Shown: in pieces, positions 41,702-49,340 of the stretch | Position numbering within the stretch: position 1 is the stretch's first letter | Layout of the letters: the number at the start of each line of letters is the position of its first letter | Assembly: GCA_964242735.1 (NCBI GenBank) | Contig: CAXTAK010000020.1 | Span: 1-53,035, forward strand | Length of the DNA: 53,035 nt | Reading direction: 5' to 3' | Source of the DNA: CADCUY01 sp964242735 | GTDB taxonomy: Bacteria; Actinomycetota; Actinomycetes; Actinomycetales; Quadrisphaeraceae | Translations under genes and position numbers: made by a program | Notes under the pieces: generated by a model | Database searches by the model: none | What the model saw: the letters and a program-made list of their open reading frames with translations, nothing else | Told to the model about the DNA's origin: nothing

Positions 41702-42025
41702 ATGCGCGCCCTGCTGGCCTTCGCGATCTTCGTGCTGGCCGTGTACGCGCTGGTCGACTGCCTGCGCACGCGGAACTCCGACGTGCGGGGGCTGCCGAAG
41801 CCCGTGTGGCTCCTCGTCATCCTCCTGCCAGCGGTGGGGCCGCTGGCATGGCTGATCGCCGGGCGTCGCCGCGGTCCCGCCGCCCCGCAGACCCGCGGTC
41901 GGGGGCCCGTCGCCCCCGACGACGACCCGGAGTTCCTCTGGCGCCTGGAGCAGCAGCGCCGGCGCGACCGCGACGGTGGGGACCCCGACACCTCCCCGGG
42001 CACCACGGGGCCCACCCCTGCATGA
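41702..42025 (+). CDS. PLD nuclease N-terminal domain (PLDc_N) small membrane protein
   Basis: 107 residues. A transmembrane segment (RALLAFAIFVLAVYALVDCL) is followed by a second with the signature KPVWLLVILLPAVGPLAWLIAGR. The tail is charged (DDDPEFLWRLEQQRRRDR). This resembles the cardiolipin-synthase/PLD N-terminal membrane domain found alone in many actinobacteria. Function unknown. Confidence 0.8.
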   Translation: MRALLAFAIFVLAVYALVDCLRTRNSDVRGLPKPVWLLVILLPAVGPLAWLIAGRRRGPAAPQTRGRGPVAPDDDPEFLWRLEQQRRRDRDGGDPDTSPGTTGPTPA

Positions 42026-42181
42026 GGCCGTCGCACCAGCGGTGGCGTCCGGGGTGGCACCTGCTGCGAACAGGTGACGCGTGAACGTCACGCTCATGTC
42101 ACCGCCCCCCGGGTGACGACGTCCATGGCGTGCCCGCGGGCCGTCCGCCGCTCCTCCACCGACACCGGGACCCACTCCACC

Positions 42182-43414
42182 ATGCTGATCCGCCTCCACG
42201 CCGGCCGGCGCGCCGCTGCCGGGCGCCGCGCTGCCGCGCTGGTGCTCCTGGCGGGCATCGGTGCGTCCGTGGCACCCCAACCCGCGAGCGCCGCCCCGCC
42301 GGTGACCACGAGCCCCGCCACCGCGGGCGGGCAGGGCGCGGTCGACGCTGACCCCGGGACGGTCGCGACGACACCGGAGCTCCTCGAGGCCCCCTCGGCC
42401 ACGAGCACCCAGGAGGCCGCCGTCGCCGCGGCGCAGGCGCAGCTCGAGGCCCTGGCCGGGCAGGCCTCCGCCGCCCTGGAGGCCTACCAGACCGCGATCA
42501 GGACCCGCGACGAGGCGCTGCGGGTGCACCAGGAGCAGGCGCACCGCTGGGAGCTCGCCCAGGCCGACCTCGCGGTGTCACGCGGGGAGATGGCCCGGTG
42601 GACCTCGCAGGCGCACCGCCACGGCGGCGCCTCGGGGGTGGCCGGCTTCGTGGCCGTCGTCGACGCCCGCTCCCCCGACGACCTCGAGCAGCGCATCGCG
42701 GTGCTCCGCCAGGTGGGCCGGGCCGAGGCGCGCTCCCTCGCGGGGGCCGCAGAGGACGAGGCCAGTCAGGAGGACGCGACGCTCGCCGCGGAGGAGACCG
42801 CCCAGGCCGCCCTGCAGGGGGCGGCGGACGCCCAGGCCGCGAAGGCCGCCAGCGACGTGGCCGTCGAGGCGCAGCGCGCGCAGCTGACCGCGGTGCAGGG
42901 ACTGCTGGACGAGGCGGAGCAGGTCGCGGCCGCCGACGCCGCCCAGCGCGAGGTGATCGCGACCGGCCGCGCCCTGGCACGACCGGGGCTGGCGGGCTGC
43001 GTCGAGGACGACCTCACCGGGTTCGCCAACGGCATGGTGCCGCTGGACCACCTGTGCCCGCTGCCGGGCGGCGGTGGGCAGTCGCTGCGCAGCGACGCGG
43101 CGGCCGCGTTCATCGAGCTGGATGCCGCGTACACGGCCGCCCACGGGCAGGCGCTGTGCATCACGGACTCCTACCGGGACCTGGCCTCGCAGGTGGAGGT
43201 GCGCGCGGCGAAGCCGACCCTGGCCGCCGTCCCGGGCACGAGCAACCACGGGTGGGGGGTGGCGGTGGACCTGTGCGGCAGCCCAGCGGAGTTCGGCACC
43301 GCCGAGCACCAGTGGCTGCGCGTCAACGCGCCCCTGCACGGGTGGTTCCACCCCGCGTGGGCGGGGCAGGGCGGCGGCAAGCCCGAGCCCTGGCACTGGG
43401 AGTTCGCGGGCTAG
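42182..43414 (+). CDS. VanY-type D-alanyl-D-alanine carboxypeptidase, integration target
   Basis: Secreted zinc D,D-carboxypeptidase that trims peptidoglycan stem peptides. 410 residues from ATG 42182: Sec signal (RRAAALVLLAGIGASVAPQPASA, cut near 37), a long Ala/Gln-rich coiled coil (about 75-275), then the VanY domain with CITDSYRDLASQ, the zinc motif SNHGWGVAVDLCG (about 354-366) and the last zinc His at 405 in PWHWEF. A coiled coil before a peptidoglycan hydrolase is a familiar layout. The last 18 bases before the second stop base are the attL core; the gene stays intact after integration. Confidence 0.9.
   Translation: MLIRLHAGRRAAAGRRAAALVLLAGIGASVAPQPASAAPPVTTSPATAGGQGAVDADPGTVATTPELLEAPSATSTQEAAVAAAQAQLEALAGQASAALEAYQTAIRTRDEALRVHQEQAHRWELAQADLAVSRGEMARWTSQAHRHGGASGVAGFVAVVDARSPDDLEQRIAVLRQVGRAEARSLAGAAEDEASQEDATLAAEETAQAALQGAADAQAAKAASDVAVEAQRAQLTAVQGLLDEAEQVAAADAAQREVIATGRALARPGLAGCVEDDLTGFANGMVPLDHLCPLPGGGGQSLRSDAAAAFIELDAAYTAAHGQALCITDSYRDLASQVEVRAAKPTLAAVPGTSNHGWGVAVDLCGSPAEFGTAEHQWLRVNAPLHGWFHPAWAGQGGGKPEPWHWEFAG
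43395..43412. other. attL core
   Basis: ACTGGGAGTTCGCGGGCT, identical to 52981-52998. It spans the second base of the zinc-His codon to the first base of the carboxypeptidase stop codon. Here the stop is TAG, supplied partly by the element; at attR the same reading would end in TGA. Confidence 0.88.
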
Positions 43415-43452
43415 CAGCCCATCCGGCGCCGCTCGGCCCGCATCGCCGCAGG

Positions 43453-44574
43453 TCAGCGGCTCGCGGTGCCGCGGTCGAGGGGCACTACTACCCCGCTGGT
43501 CCGCACTGAGTCCGCAGGAGCTGGAACAGGTTCGCCGTCGAGCCGGTCTGCGAGCGCGTCGAGGTCGTCGTCGAACAGGCCCGAGTAGACGTCGAGGGTC
43601 ATCGCCGCAGAGGCGTGCCCGAGCATCCGCTGCACCGCCTTGACGTTCGCCCCGGACGACACGGCCAGGCTCGCCGCGGTGTGGCGCAGGTCGTGGACGC
43701 GCAGCCCCTCCAGCCCCGCGGCGCCGGCCGCGACGTCGAAGCGGCGCCGGTACGCACGGGGGCGCAGCGGCCCACCGCGAGGCGCGGTGAGCACCAGGTC
43801 ACCGGGACCCTTCCCCTGGCACCGGCGGGCCAGCGGCTCGACGAGGGAGCGGGCCAGCGGCACCGACCGAGCCGCGTGCGACTTCGGGGTGCCCCACTCC
43901 AGCCGGCCCGAGACCTCCGCGACCGCCTCGACGACCTCCACCCGGCGCCGCAGCAGGTCGACGCGCCCCACGCGCAGCGCCGCCGCCTCACCGATGCGCA
44001 GCCCGGTCAGCGCGAGCACCCGCACCACGTCGCCCTCACCACCGGCCGCCGTGGCGAGCCGCTCGACCTCGGCGCGGGTCAGGAACCGCGGCTCCACCCG
44101 CCGCGCCCGCGGCAGCGACACCCCGTCAGCAGGGTTCCGGGCGATGCGGTCATCTCGCACGGCCAGGGTCAGCAGCAGGGCGAACACCCGGTGCGCGCCC
44201 CGCACGGTGGCTGGGGCCAGGCCAGTGGCGCTCAGCTTGGCCAGCCACGCGCCGACGTCGGCATGCGTCACCGCGGTCAGCGGCACCGGCCCCCACACGG
44301 GCAGGACGTGCGTGCTCAGCAGGTTCGCGTAGCGCGCCCGGGTTGACGGCTTGAGGTGGTGCAGCCCCTCCAGCCAGCGCGCGGACCACTCGCCCACGGT
44401 GACCCGGCCGCGCTCCGGCGCCGTCCATCGGCCCGTGACCACCGCAGCGGCGGCCTGGTCGAGCCACCACTGCGCGTCGACCTTGCGCGCGAAGTGCTGG
44501 GCGCGTTCCTTGCCGTCCGGGCCCCGGTAGCGGGCCCGCCACTGCCCGTCCGGGCGCTTGGCGATGGAGGCCAC
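43453..44574 (-). CDS. int: tyrosine recombinase (phage-type integrase)
   Basis: Catalyses integration and excision at the 18-bp core. 373 residues from GTG 44574, which lies 4 nt after the XRE stop with GAGG before it; ATG 44601 would overlap that gene. The N-terminal arm-binding part begins IAKRPDGQWRARYRGPDGKE. A SAM-like core-binding domain follows (VGEWSARWLEGLHHLKPSTRARYANLL). The catalytic domain has R in LTGLRIGEAAAL, H-x-x-R in HDLRHTAASL, GH in MLGHASAAMT and the nucleophile Y in LDVYSGLF, all intact. The gene reads toward attL, and its 3' end contains two 11-bp arm-like repeats. Confidence 0.96.
   Translation of the reverse strand: MASIAKRPDGQWRARYRGPDGKERAQHFARKVDAQWWLDQAAAAVVTGRWTAPERGRVTVGEWSARWLEGLHHLKPSTRARYANLLSTHVLPVWGPVPLTAVTHADVGAWLAKLSATGLAPATVRGAHRVFALLLTLAVRDDRIARNPADGVSLPRARRVEPRFLTRAEVERLATAAGGEGDVVRVLALTGLRIGEAAALRVGRVDLLRRRVEVVEAVAEVSGRLEWGTPKSHAARSVPLARSLVEPLARRCQGKGPGDLVLTAPRGGPLRPRAYRRRFDVAAGAAGLEGLRVHDLRHTAASLAVSSGANVKAVQRMLGHASAAMTLDVYSGLFDDDLDALADRLDGEPVPAPADSVRTSGVVVPLDRGTASR
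43498..43519. repeat. two 11-bp units near attL (candidate integrase arm sites)
   Basis: GGTCCGCACTG and AGTCCGCAGGA lie head to tail (43498-43508, 43509-43519), sharing GTCCGCA with 11-bp spacing, about 86-107 bp from the left core. The same motif with the same spacing occurs near attR. Confidence 0.6.
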
Positions 44575-44578
44575 GCCC

Positions 44579-44962
44579 TCAGCCCCTCGCCTGCTCGTCA
44601 TTGCCGTGGGGTCGGCGCCGCTCTGCCTCTTCGGCCTGGCGGCGCAGGGTGACGTGCAGCTCGTCGAGGGCCCTCAGCGCTGCCGCCGTGGCGGGACCCG
44701 GCCCCTGGTCGAGGTCACCCTGGCCGAGCAGGTGCCCGGGGGCGACGTCGATCACCCGGGCGAAGGCGACGAGCTCGACCACCCGCAGCGGACGCTGCCC
44801 CGCCTCGACCCGGCCGACCTGCGTCTGGTGGAACGGGACCCCGATCGCTGCCAGGCGCCGGGCGACGTCGGCCTGACTCAGCTGCGCCGCCGTCCGCGCC
44901 TCGCGCAGGCGGGCGCCGACCTCCGAGTCGGTGACCAGCTGCGCCCCCTCCGATGCCTTCAC
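44579..44962 (-). CDS. XRE-family repressor-like protein
   Basis: 127 residues from GTG 44962, chosen because TACCGT lies 6 nt before it; upstream in-frame starts pass that -10. The N-terminal HTH is GARLREARTAAQLSQADVARRL then QTQVGRVEAGQRPLRVVELVAFARV, a cro/CI-type fold. The C terminus is a charged helix (ALRALDELHVTLRRQAEEAERRR), probably for dimerisation. It is divergent from the excisionase and immediately upstream of int, the place of the master repressor in satellites and temperate phages. Confidence 0.88.
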   Translation of the reverse strand: MKASEGAQLVTDSEVGARLREARTAAQLSQADVARRLAAIGVPFHQTQVGRVEAGQRPLRVVELVAFARVIDVAPGHLLGQGDLDQGPGPATAAALRALDELHVTLRRQAEEAERRRPHGNDEQARG

Positions 44963-45060
44963 AGGTTGACGGTATCGCGGACAGCGCTTGACGTCGCTGA
45001 CCATTCGCGGCCATGCTGATACGGCTTAGCTCGGAAGCCGCCGTCGATTGGAGCTGTTCT
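44963..45060. promoter_or_regulatory. divergent control region between XRE regulator and excisionase
   Basis: Leftward: TACCGT (minus strand, 44969-44974) with 6 nt to the XRE GTG. TTGACG occurs twice on the plus strand 22 bp apart (44966-44971, 44988-44993), the first overlapping the leftward -10. For the rightward genes the second TTGACG could pair with CATGCT (45012-45017) at 18 bp, a weak promoter. Two sites two helical turns apart fit cooperative repressor binding. Confidence 0.5.
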
Positions 45061-45258
45061 GTGGATGCCCTGCTCACCGTCCCTCAGGTCTCAGAGATGA
45101 CGACCGTGCCCGCTCAGACCTTGCGCTACTGGCGCTGGCGCGACCGCGGGGAAGGACCGCCCGCCTTCCGTCTGGGCCGGCGGGTGGTCTACCGCCGCCA
45201 GGCCGTCGAGGAGTGGGTGGCCGCCCAGGAGGCCGCCGCCGCTGCCACGGGCCGTTGA
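45061..45258 (+). CDS. excisionase-type HTH protein
   Basis: 65 residues from GTG 45061 (GGAG 10 nt upstream; ATG 45013 is an alternative). ALLTVPQVSEMTTVPAQTLRYWRWRDRG is a MerR/AlpA-type winged helix, and PAFRLGRRVVYRRQAVEEWVAAQE is the second half with the basic strand. Such proteins are recombination directionality factors or activators in actinobacterial islands. First gene rightward of the repressor. Confidence 0.85.
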   Translation: MDALLTVPQVSEMTTVPAQTLRYWRWRDRGEGPPAFRLGRRVVYRRQAVEEWVAAQEAAAAATGR

Positions 45259-45353
45259 CGCCTCCTGCTGCCGATCGTCGGCATGTCGGCCGGGGGTGCA
45301 GGGACGCGCCTACCTTCCGCGGGACCGGCAGCGCACCCGCTGGAGGAGAACCG

Positions 45354-45566
45354 ATGACCAGCACCACACCCACCGCAGCGCAGCCCGTGGCGCTCGTGCC
45401 GCTCGCCCTCGCCGGTGAGCCGTGGGGCCTGACGCCCCGCTACCTGCGACGCCTGGTCGAGCAGCACGGGCTGGTCCACTATCGGATCGGGGGCCGCATC
45501 CTGGTCGATCCGGCGGACCTCGCCGCGATGATCGCCGCCGGCCGTCGAGGGGCGCGCACCGGATGA
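45354..45566 (+). CDS. second small HTH DNA-binding protein
   Basis: 70 residues from ATG 45354 with a GGAGGAG site. After a short leader the fold reads WGLTPRYLRRLVEQHGLVHYRIGGRILVDPADLAAMIAAG, a compact excisionase/HTH_17-like helix-turn-helix ending in a DNA-contacting strand. A TACCTT (45311-45316) upstream may be its own -10. The stop overlaps the start of the replication gene (ATGA), so it probably regulates or loads replication. Confidence 0.8.
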   Translation: MTSTTPTAAQPVALVPLALAGEPWGLTPRYLRRLVEQHGLVHYRIGGRILVDPADLAAMIAAGRRGARTG

Positions 45567-48082
45567 CCACGACGAGCGACGCCCGCCCCGCTGGTCACGG
45601 GACGGGCGTCAAGAGCGGCGACACCTGGCAGAGGGGCAGCTCGACGCCCATCATCCCCCCGCCGAGGGCGCCGTCGCCAGGGCCCTACGCCGCTACCGCG
45701 ATGGCCGTCCACGACAGCGGGCTCGGCTCCCCGCTGCCCATCCCGGCGGGGCAGAAGACACCGCCGCCGCCGGGCTGGACGGGCGCCGCCGGGCTGGTGG
45801 CGTCCCGGGCCGACGTGGGCGCGTGGATCGACCAGGAGGGCACCGCGAACGTCGCCATCCGCCTCGCCGACGGGGTGATCGGCATCGACGTGGACGCCTA
45901 CGCCGGCAAGGGCGGGGCGAGCACCCTGGCCGCCGCGGTGGCCGCATACGGGCCCCTGCCGGGCACCGTCACCACCACGTCCCGTGACGACGGCGTGTCC
46001 GGCATCCGCCTCTACCGGGTGCCAGCGGGCACGGTCCTCGTCGGCAGCCTCGCCGCCGCCGGCCACGGCCCCGCCGTCGAGGTGATCCAGCCCCACCACC
46101 GGTATGCCATGGCCGCGCCGTCCGTGCACCCAGAGGGTCCCCGCTACCGGTGGGTCGGGCCGGACTTCACCGACCTGTCCCCCGGCGTCGTCCCCTCCGT
46201 GGGTGACCTCCCTGAGCTGCCCGCGAGCTGGGTCGAGGGGCTCGCCGCGACCCGGGTCGCGGTCGGGGCAGAGGTGGTCGCGCCACCGGAGGGCTGGCCC
46301 GTCGCCGCCGTGACGCACCCCTACGTCGAGGCGCTGGTGGTCGGGCTCGCCACCGACACCCCGCGCGGTGACTGGCACGCCTGGGCTCACGCTGCGTGCT
46401 GCCGCCTCGCCGCCGCGTCCAGCCTGGGCCTGCTCACGGCAGGGGTTCTCGCGGCGGCGCAGCGGGCCCTCGTGGGACGGCTGGAGGGGGCACGGTCCTC
46501 GCGGTCCTCGGGCGAGCCGCCGGCCGTCGAGGTCGCGCGGTGCTGGGCCGACGCGGTGGCCCGCACCGCGCGGCAGGCCGAGGACCAGCGGCAGTCCTCC
46601 CTGCACGGGACCGTCGAGCCTGTCGCACCGCTGCGCCCGGTGGAGGGGGGTGGGCTCGTCATCGGCACCGCGGCCCTGGCCCCACCGCCGGGCTCCGCGG
46701 CGCCTGAGCCCGACCCGGCCGCCGAGGTGGGTCGGGCCCCGTCGTGGGCGCCAGCGGACCTGAGCGCCTACCTCGACGGCACCCACGTCCCCCAGGTTCC
46801 GACCCTGCTGCACCGCGACGACGGGGCCGCGCTGCTCTACGCCGGGCGCGTCCACTCCTTCCACGGGGAGTCCGAGTCGGGGAAGTCATGGGTGGCGCTG
46901 GTCGCCGCCGTGCAGTCCCTCGCCGCGGGGCAGCGGGTCCTCGTCCTGGACTTCGAGTCCGACGCCGCCACCGTCGTCGGGCGCCTGCTGCTGCTCGGCG
47001 CCGACCCGGCCGTGGTCCGTGACCGCCTGGACTACGTCCGCCCCGACGTCTCCCCGGCCGCGCTCGCCGACGAGGGCGAAGCGTTCAAGGCGCTGCTGAC
47101 CCGCACCTACGCCGTGGCCGTCCTCGACGGGGTCACCGAGGCGCTGTCGGTGTTCGGGCGCGAGTCCAACTCCAACGATGACCTCACGGGGTGGGTCCGC
47201 GCGGTGCCCCGCCGCATCGCTGAGCGCACCGGGGCGGCCCTGATCCTGGTGGACCACGTCGTGAAGGACAGCGAGTCTCGCGGCCGGTTCGCCATCGGCG
47301 GGCAGGCCAAGATGGCCGCCCTCGACGGGGCCGCCTACGTCGTCGAGGTGCTCCAGCCCCTCGGGGTGGGGCTGCGCGGGTCGGTGGCGCTGCGCGTCGC
47401 CAAGGACCGCCCCGGCGGGGTCCGCCCCCACGCGGGCGCCTGGCGGCGCAGCGACCGCACCCAGGAGGCCGCGGTGGTGGTCCTGGACTCCACCACCCCC
47501 GGCGCCGTGGCCGTGAGCATCGCGCCGCCGCGCACCGAGGCCGCGACCGGCGCCACCCGCGAGGGGGCCGGCGAGACGTTCCGCCCGACGGTGCTCATGG
47601 CGAGGGTCTCCGATGCGGTGCAGCGGCACGGACCCGTCACCCGCACCGGGCTGGAACAGCTCGTGTCCGGGCGCGCCACCTACGTCCGCCAGGCCCTCGA
47701 GGTCCTGCTCGCCGACGGGTTCATCACCGCCGACGGACCGGCTGTCAACGGGGGCCGCCCGATGCTCTGCCACGCCCGCCCGTTCCACCCCGACCCCGTC
47801 CCAGGTGACGGGACGGGGTCGGTTCACGGGCCCTCAGACCCCGTCCCGACCCTGTCCCACCCCGTCCCAGGGCCCCGGGACGGGGTCACGACCGGCGAGC
47901 CCGACCCCGTCCCCCCGTCCCACCCCTATAGGGGGGACGGGGTCGTGGTCGCCGGGACCCTCTGGACCCCGTCCGGGACGGGGTCGGGCGGCAGCGCGAG
48001 CTGCGCCCGCTGCGGCAAGGCCGCCGCCTGGCAGGGCATCGCGGGTGTCTCGACGTGCACCGGCTGCCGGGACGCGGCGTGA
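45563..48082 (+). CDS. primase-polymerase/RecA-like replication protein
   Basis: 839 residues, the likely replication initiator. An AEP-type Prim-Pol domain lies in about 60-215: the catalytic Asp pair in GVIGIDVDAYAGKGG, and QPHHRYAMAAPSVHPEGPRYRWV with the conserved His. A RepA/RecA-like ATPase follows: Walker A G-E-S-E-S-G-K-S at about 435-442, Walker B VLVLDFESD, and ALILVDHVVKD. A winged helix (RTGLEQLVSGRATYVRQALEVLLADGFI) precedes a Pro/Val-rich stretch (744-808) whose DNA is an inverted-repeat array. A zinc ribbon with four Cys (from about 814) closes the protein. ATGA and GTGA overlaps on both sides. Confidence 0.9.
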   Translation: MTTTSDARPAGHGTGVKSGDTWQRGSSTPIIPPPRAPSPGPYAATAMAVHDSGLGSPLPIPAGQKTPPPPGWTGAAGLVASRADVGAWIDQEGTANVAIRLADGVIGIDVDAYAGKGGASTLAAAVAAYGPLPGTVTTTSRDDGVSGIRLYRVPAGTVLVGSLAAAGHGPAVEVIQPHHRYAMAAPSVHPEGPRYRWVGPDFTDLSPGVVPSVGDLPELPASWVEGLAATRVAVGAEVVAPPEGWPVAAVTHPYVEALVVGLATDTPRGDWHAWAHAACCRLAAASSLGLLTAGVLAAAQRALVGRLEGARSSRSSGEPPAVEVARCWADAVARTARQAEDQRQSSLHGTVEPVAPLRPVEGGGLVIGTAALAPPPGSAAPEPDPAAEVGRAPSWAPADLSAYLDGTHVPQVPTLLHRDDGAALLYAGRVHSFHGESESGKSWVALVAAVQSLAAGQRVLVLDFESDAATVVGRLLLLGADPAVVRDRLDYVRPDVSPAALADEGEAFKALLTRTYAVAVLDGVTEALSVFGRESNSNDDLTGWVRAVPRRIAERTGAALILVDHVVKDSESRGRFAIGGQAKMAALDGAAYVVEVLQPLGVGLRGSVALRVAKDRPGGVRPHAGAWRRSDRTQEAAVVVLDSTTPGAVAVSIAPPRTEAATGATREGAGETFRPTVLMARVSDAVQRHGPVTRTGLEQLVSGRATYVRQALEVLLADGFITADGPAVNGGRPMLCHARPFHPDPVPGDGTGSVHGPSDPVPTLSHPVPGPRDGVTTGEPDPVPPSHPYRGDGVVVAGTLWTPSGTGSGGSASCARCGKAAAWQGIAGVSTCTGCRDAA
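47792..47985. repeat. array of eight 10-bp sites in four inverted pairs (candidate replication origin)
   Basis: GACCCCGTCC occurs at 47792, 47837, 47903 and 47965; its complement GGACGGGGTC occurs at 47811, 47878, 47935 and 47976. Each forward copy is followed by a reverse copy, making four convergent pairs. Two one-mismatch forward copies lie at 47848 and 47858. Between the third pair is the 12-bp palindrome CCCCTATAGGGG (47923-47934), the only AT-containing centre. The array is inside the 3' part of the replication gene, like iteron origins inside rep genes. Confidence 0.8.
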
Positions 48083-48402
48083 GCGCGACCCGCCGCGCCG
48101 ACCCCGGGCAGGTCGCCCTCGTGGGGATCGCCCGGGCGCTGGCAGGCGCCCCGCCCCCGTGCGCCGCTGCGCCAGAGCGGTGGTTCAGCTACGCGCCCGA
48201 CGAGCAGCGTGACGCGGCCAGGACGTGCGCCGGCTGCCCGGCGGCCGGTCCCTGCTCTGACCTGGCCGACGTCATCGGACCCACGGGCGGGGTCTGGGGT
48301 GGCGAGCTGCACGACCCGACCGCCGCCCGCCGCGCCGACCGTCGGCGCTCCGTGGACCTGCACCAGCCCAGCACCACCAACCGGAAGGACCACCGCCGAT
48401 GA
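48079..48402 (+). CDS. WhiB-like iron-sulfur protein
   Basis: 107 residues from GTG 48079 (GTGA overlap with the replication gene). Four Cys in the Wbl pattern (PPCAAAPERWF, then CAGCPAAGPC) and the G-V-W-G-G turn identify the family, followed by a basic C terminus (TAARRADRRR). Wbl proteins bind a 4Fe-4S cluster and the housekeeping sigma factor; several actinophages and plasmids carry copies that alter host gene expression. Confidence 0.9.
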   Translation: MSATRRADPGQVALVGIARALAGAPPPCAAAPERWFSYAPDEQRDAARTCAGCPAAGPCSDLADVIGPTGGVWGGELHDPTAARRADRRRSVDLHQPSTTNRKDHRR

Positions 48403-48614
48403 CTCGACCCCGCTTCACCCTGGAGGAGGCGCGCGCCCTATACGCGCGCCGCGGTGAGGTGGTGACCACGCGCACCGTCACCACCCTGGAGGACCCGGAC
48501 GGGCGCCCCCTCGGCGTCGCGGTGGAGAGCAGCGCACCCGCGACGCTGCACCTCTCCCCCCGCGTGCTCGGCTACCCCGTCGAGCTGCTCACCGACGGGA
48601 CCGACGATGAGTGA
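48399..48614 (+). CDS. hypothetical protein, 71 aa
   Basis: ATG 48399 overlaps the WhiB stop (ATGA). RFTLEEARALYARRGEVV begins a helix, followed by a beta-rich part (TRTVTTLEDPDGRPLGVAV) and an acidic end. No family recognised. The 8-bp overlap with the next gene places it in the same polycistron. Confidence 0.65.
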   Translation: MTRPRFTLEEARALYARRGEVVTTRTVTTLEDPDGRPLGVAVESSAPATLHLSPRVLGYPVELLTDGTDDE

Positions 48615-49014
48615 GGCGGCACCGGAGGAGACGGTCAAGGCCCCGTCCCGCGAGGCCCAGGCGCTGCGTCGTCGGACCCTGGCCGCCGAGGGCGAGCGGG
48701 ACGCCCTCGCCGGGGTCGTCGAGGGCTACCGGCGACGTGAGGTCGAGGCGGTGGCCGCCACGGTGCTGGCCGACCCCTCGGACCTGTGGGCCCTCGGCGG
48801 TGTCGAGCTGTCGGGGCTGCTCACCGAGGACGGGTCGGGGGTGGATACCGAGCGCGTGGTCGAGGCGTCCCGCGGCGTGGTCGAGCAGCGTGGCCAGCGG
48901 TTCGCCGCCCCGGTCAAGCGCGCCCCCAACGTCGACGGGGGTGCCCGCACCCCGCCGCCCGCACCCGGGCCGTCGTGGTCGGCGCTGCTTGGCAACCCAA
49001 GTGCGCAGCGGTGA
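48607..49014 (+). CDS. hypothetical protein, 135 aa, coiled-coil N terminus
   Basis: The N-terminal half is a charged helix (REAQALRRRTLAAEGERDAL, GYRRREVEAVAATVLADP). LWALGGVELSGLLTEDG and a Pro-rich tail follow. Similar helical proteins with an ADPSDLW-type segment occur near capsid genes in actinobacterial prophages, so a scaffolding or structural role is possible; this is only an inference. GTGA overlap with the next gene. Confidence 0.6.
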   Translation: MSEAAPEETVKAPSREAQALRRRTLAAEGERDALAGVVEGYRRREVEAVAATVLADPSDLWALGGVELSGLLTEDGSGVDTERVVEASRGVVEQRGQRFAAPVKRAPNVDGGARTPPPAPGPSWSALLGNPSAQR

Positions 49015-49340
49015 GCCCGCGCACCGAGTCGGCCTGCCCCTCGTGCTGGGGGCACCGCCTCGCCCACCACCCCGCCGGGCTCGTCATCGCGCACTACCCG
49101 TCGTGCCCCGTGCTAGCCGATGAAGACGCCACCGCGCACGCCGACGCTGAGGCGCTGCGCCGTCACGGCGGTGCCACGTTCCGCCGGTACTCCACCGCTG
49201 CGGAGCGGACGTTGCTCGCCGAGCTGGGTCACGTCCTGCCAACCGGCGCGCTGACCACCGTGGCATCGCTGACGGGCAGCGTGCGGCACCGCTCGTGGAC
49301 CGGTGTCGACCTCGACGCGCCGCCGGTGCCCGCCCCGTGA
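49011..49340 (+). CDS. hypothetical protein, 109 aa, Cys/His-rich N terminus
   Basis: GTG 49011 overlaps the previous stop. SACPSCWGHRLAHHPAGL then HYPSCPVLADED gives C-x2-C, several His and a third Cys, compatible with zinc binding. The rest (HGGATFRRYSTAAERTLLAELG) is helical. No family recognised. Coupled to the following gene by GTGA. Confidence 0.6.
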   Translation: MSPRTESACPSCWGHRLAHHPAGLVIAHYPSCPVLADEDATAHADAEALRRHGGATFRRYSTAAERTLLAELGHVLPTGALTTVASLTGSVRHRSWTGVDLDAPPVPAP

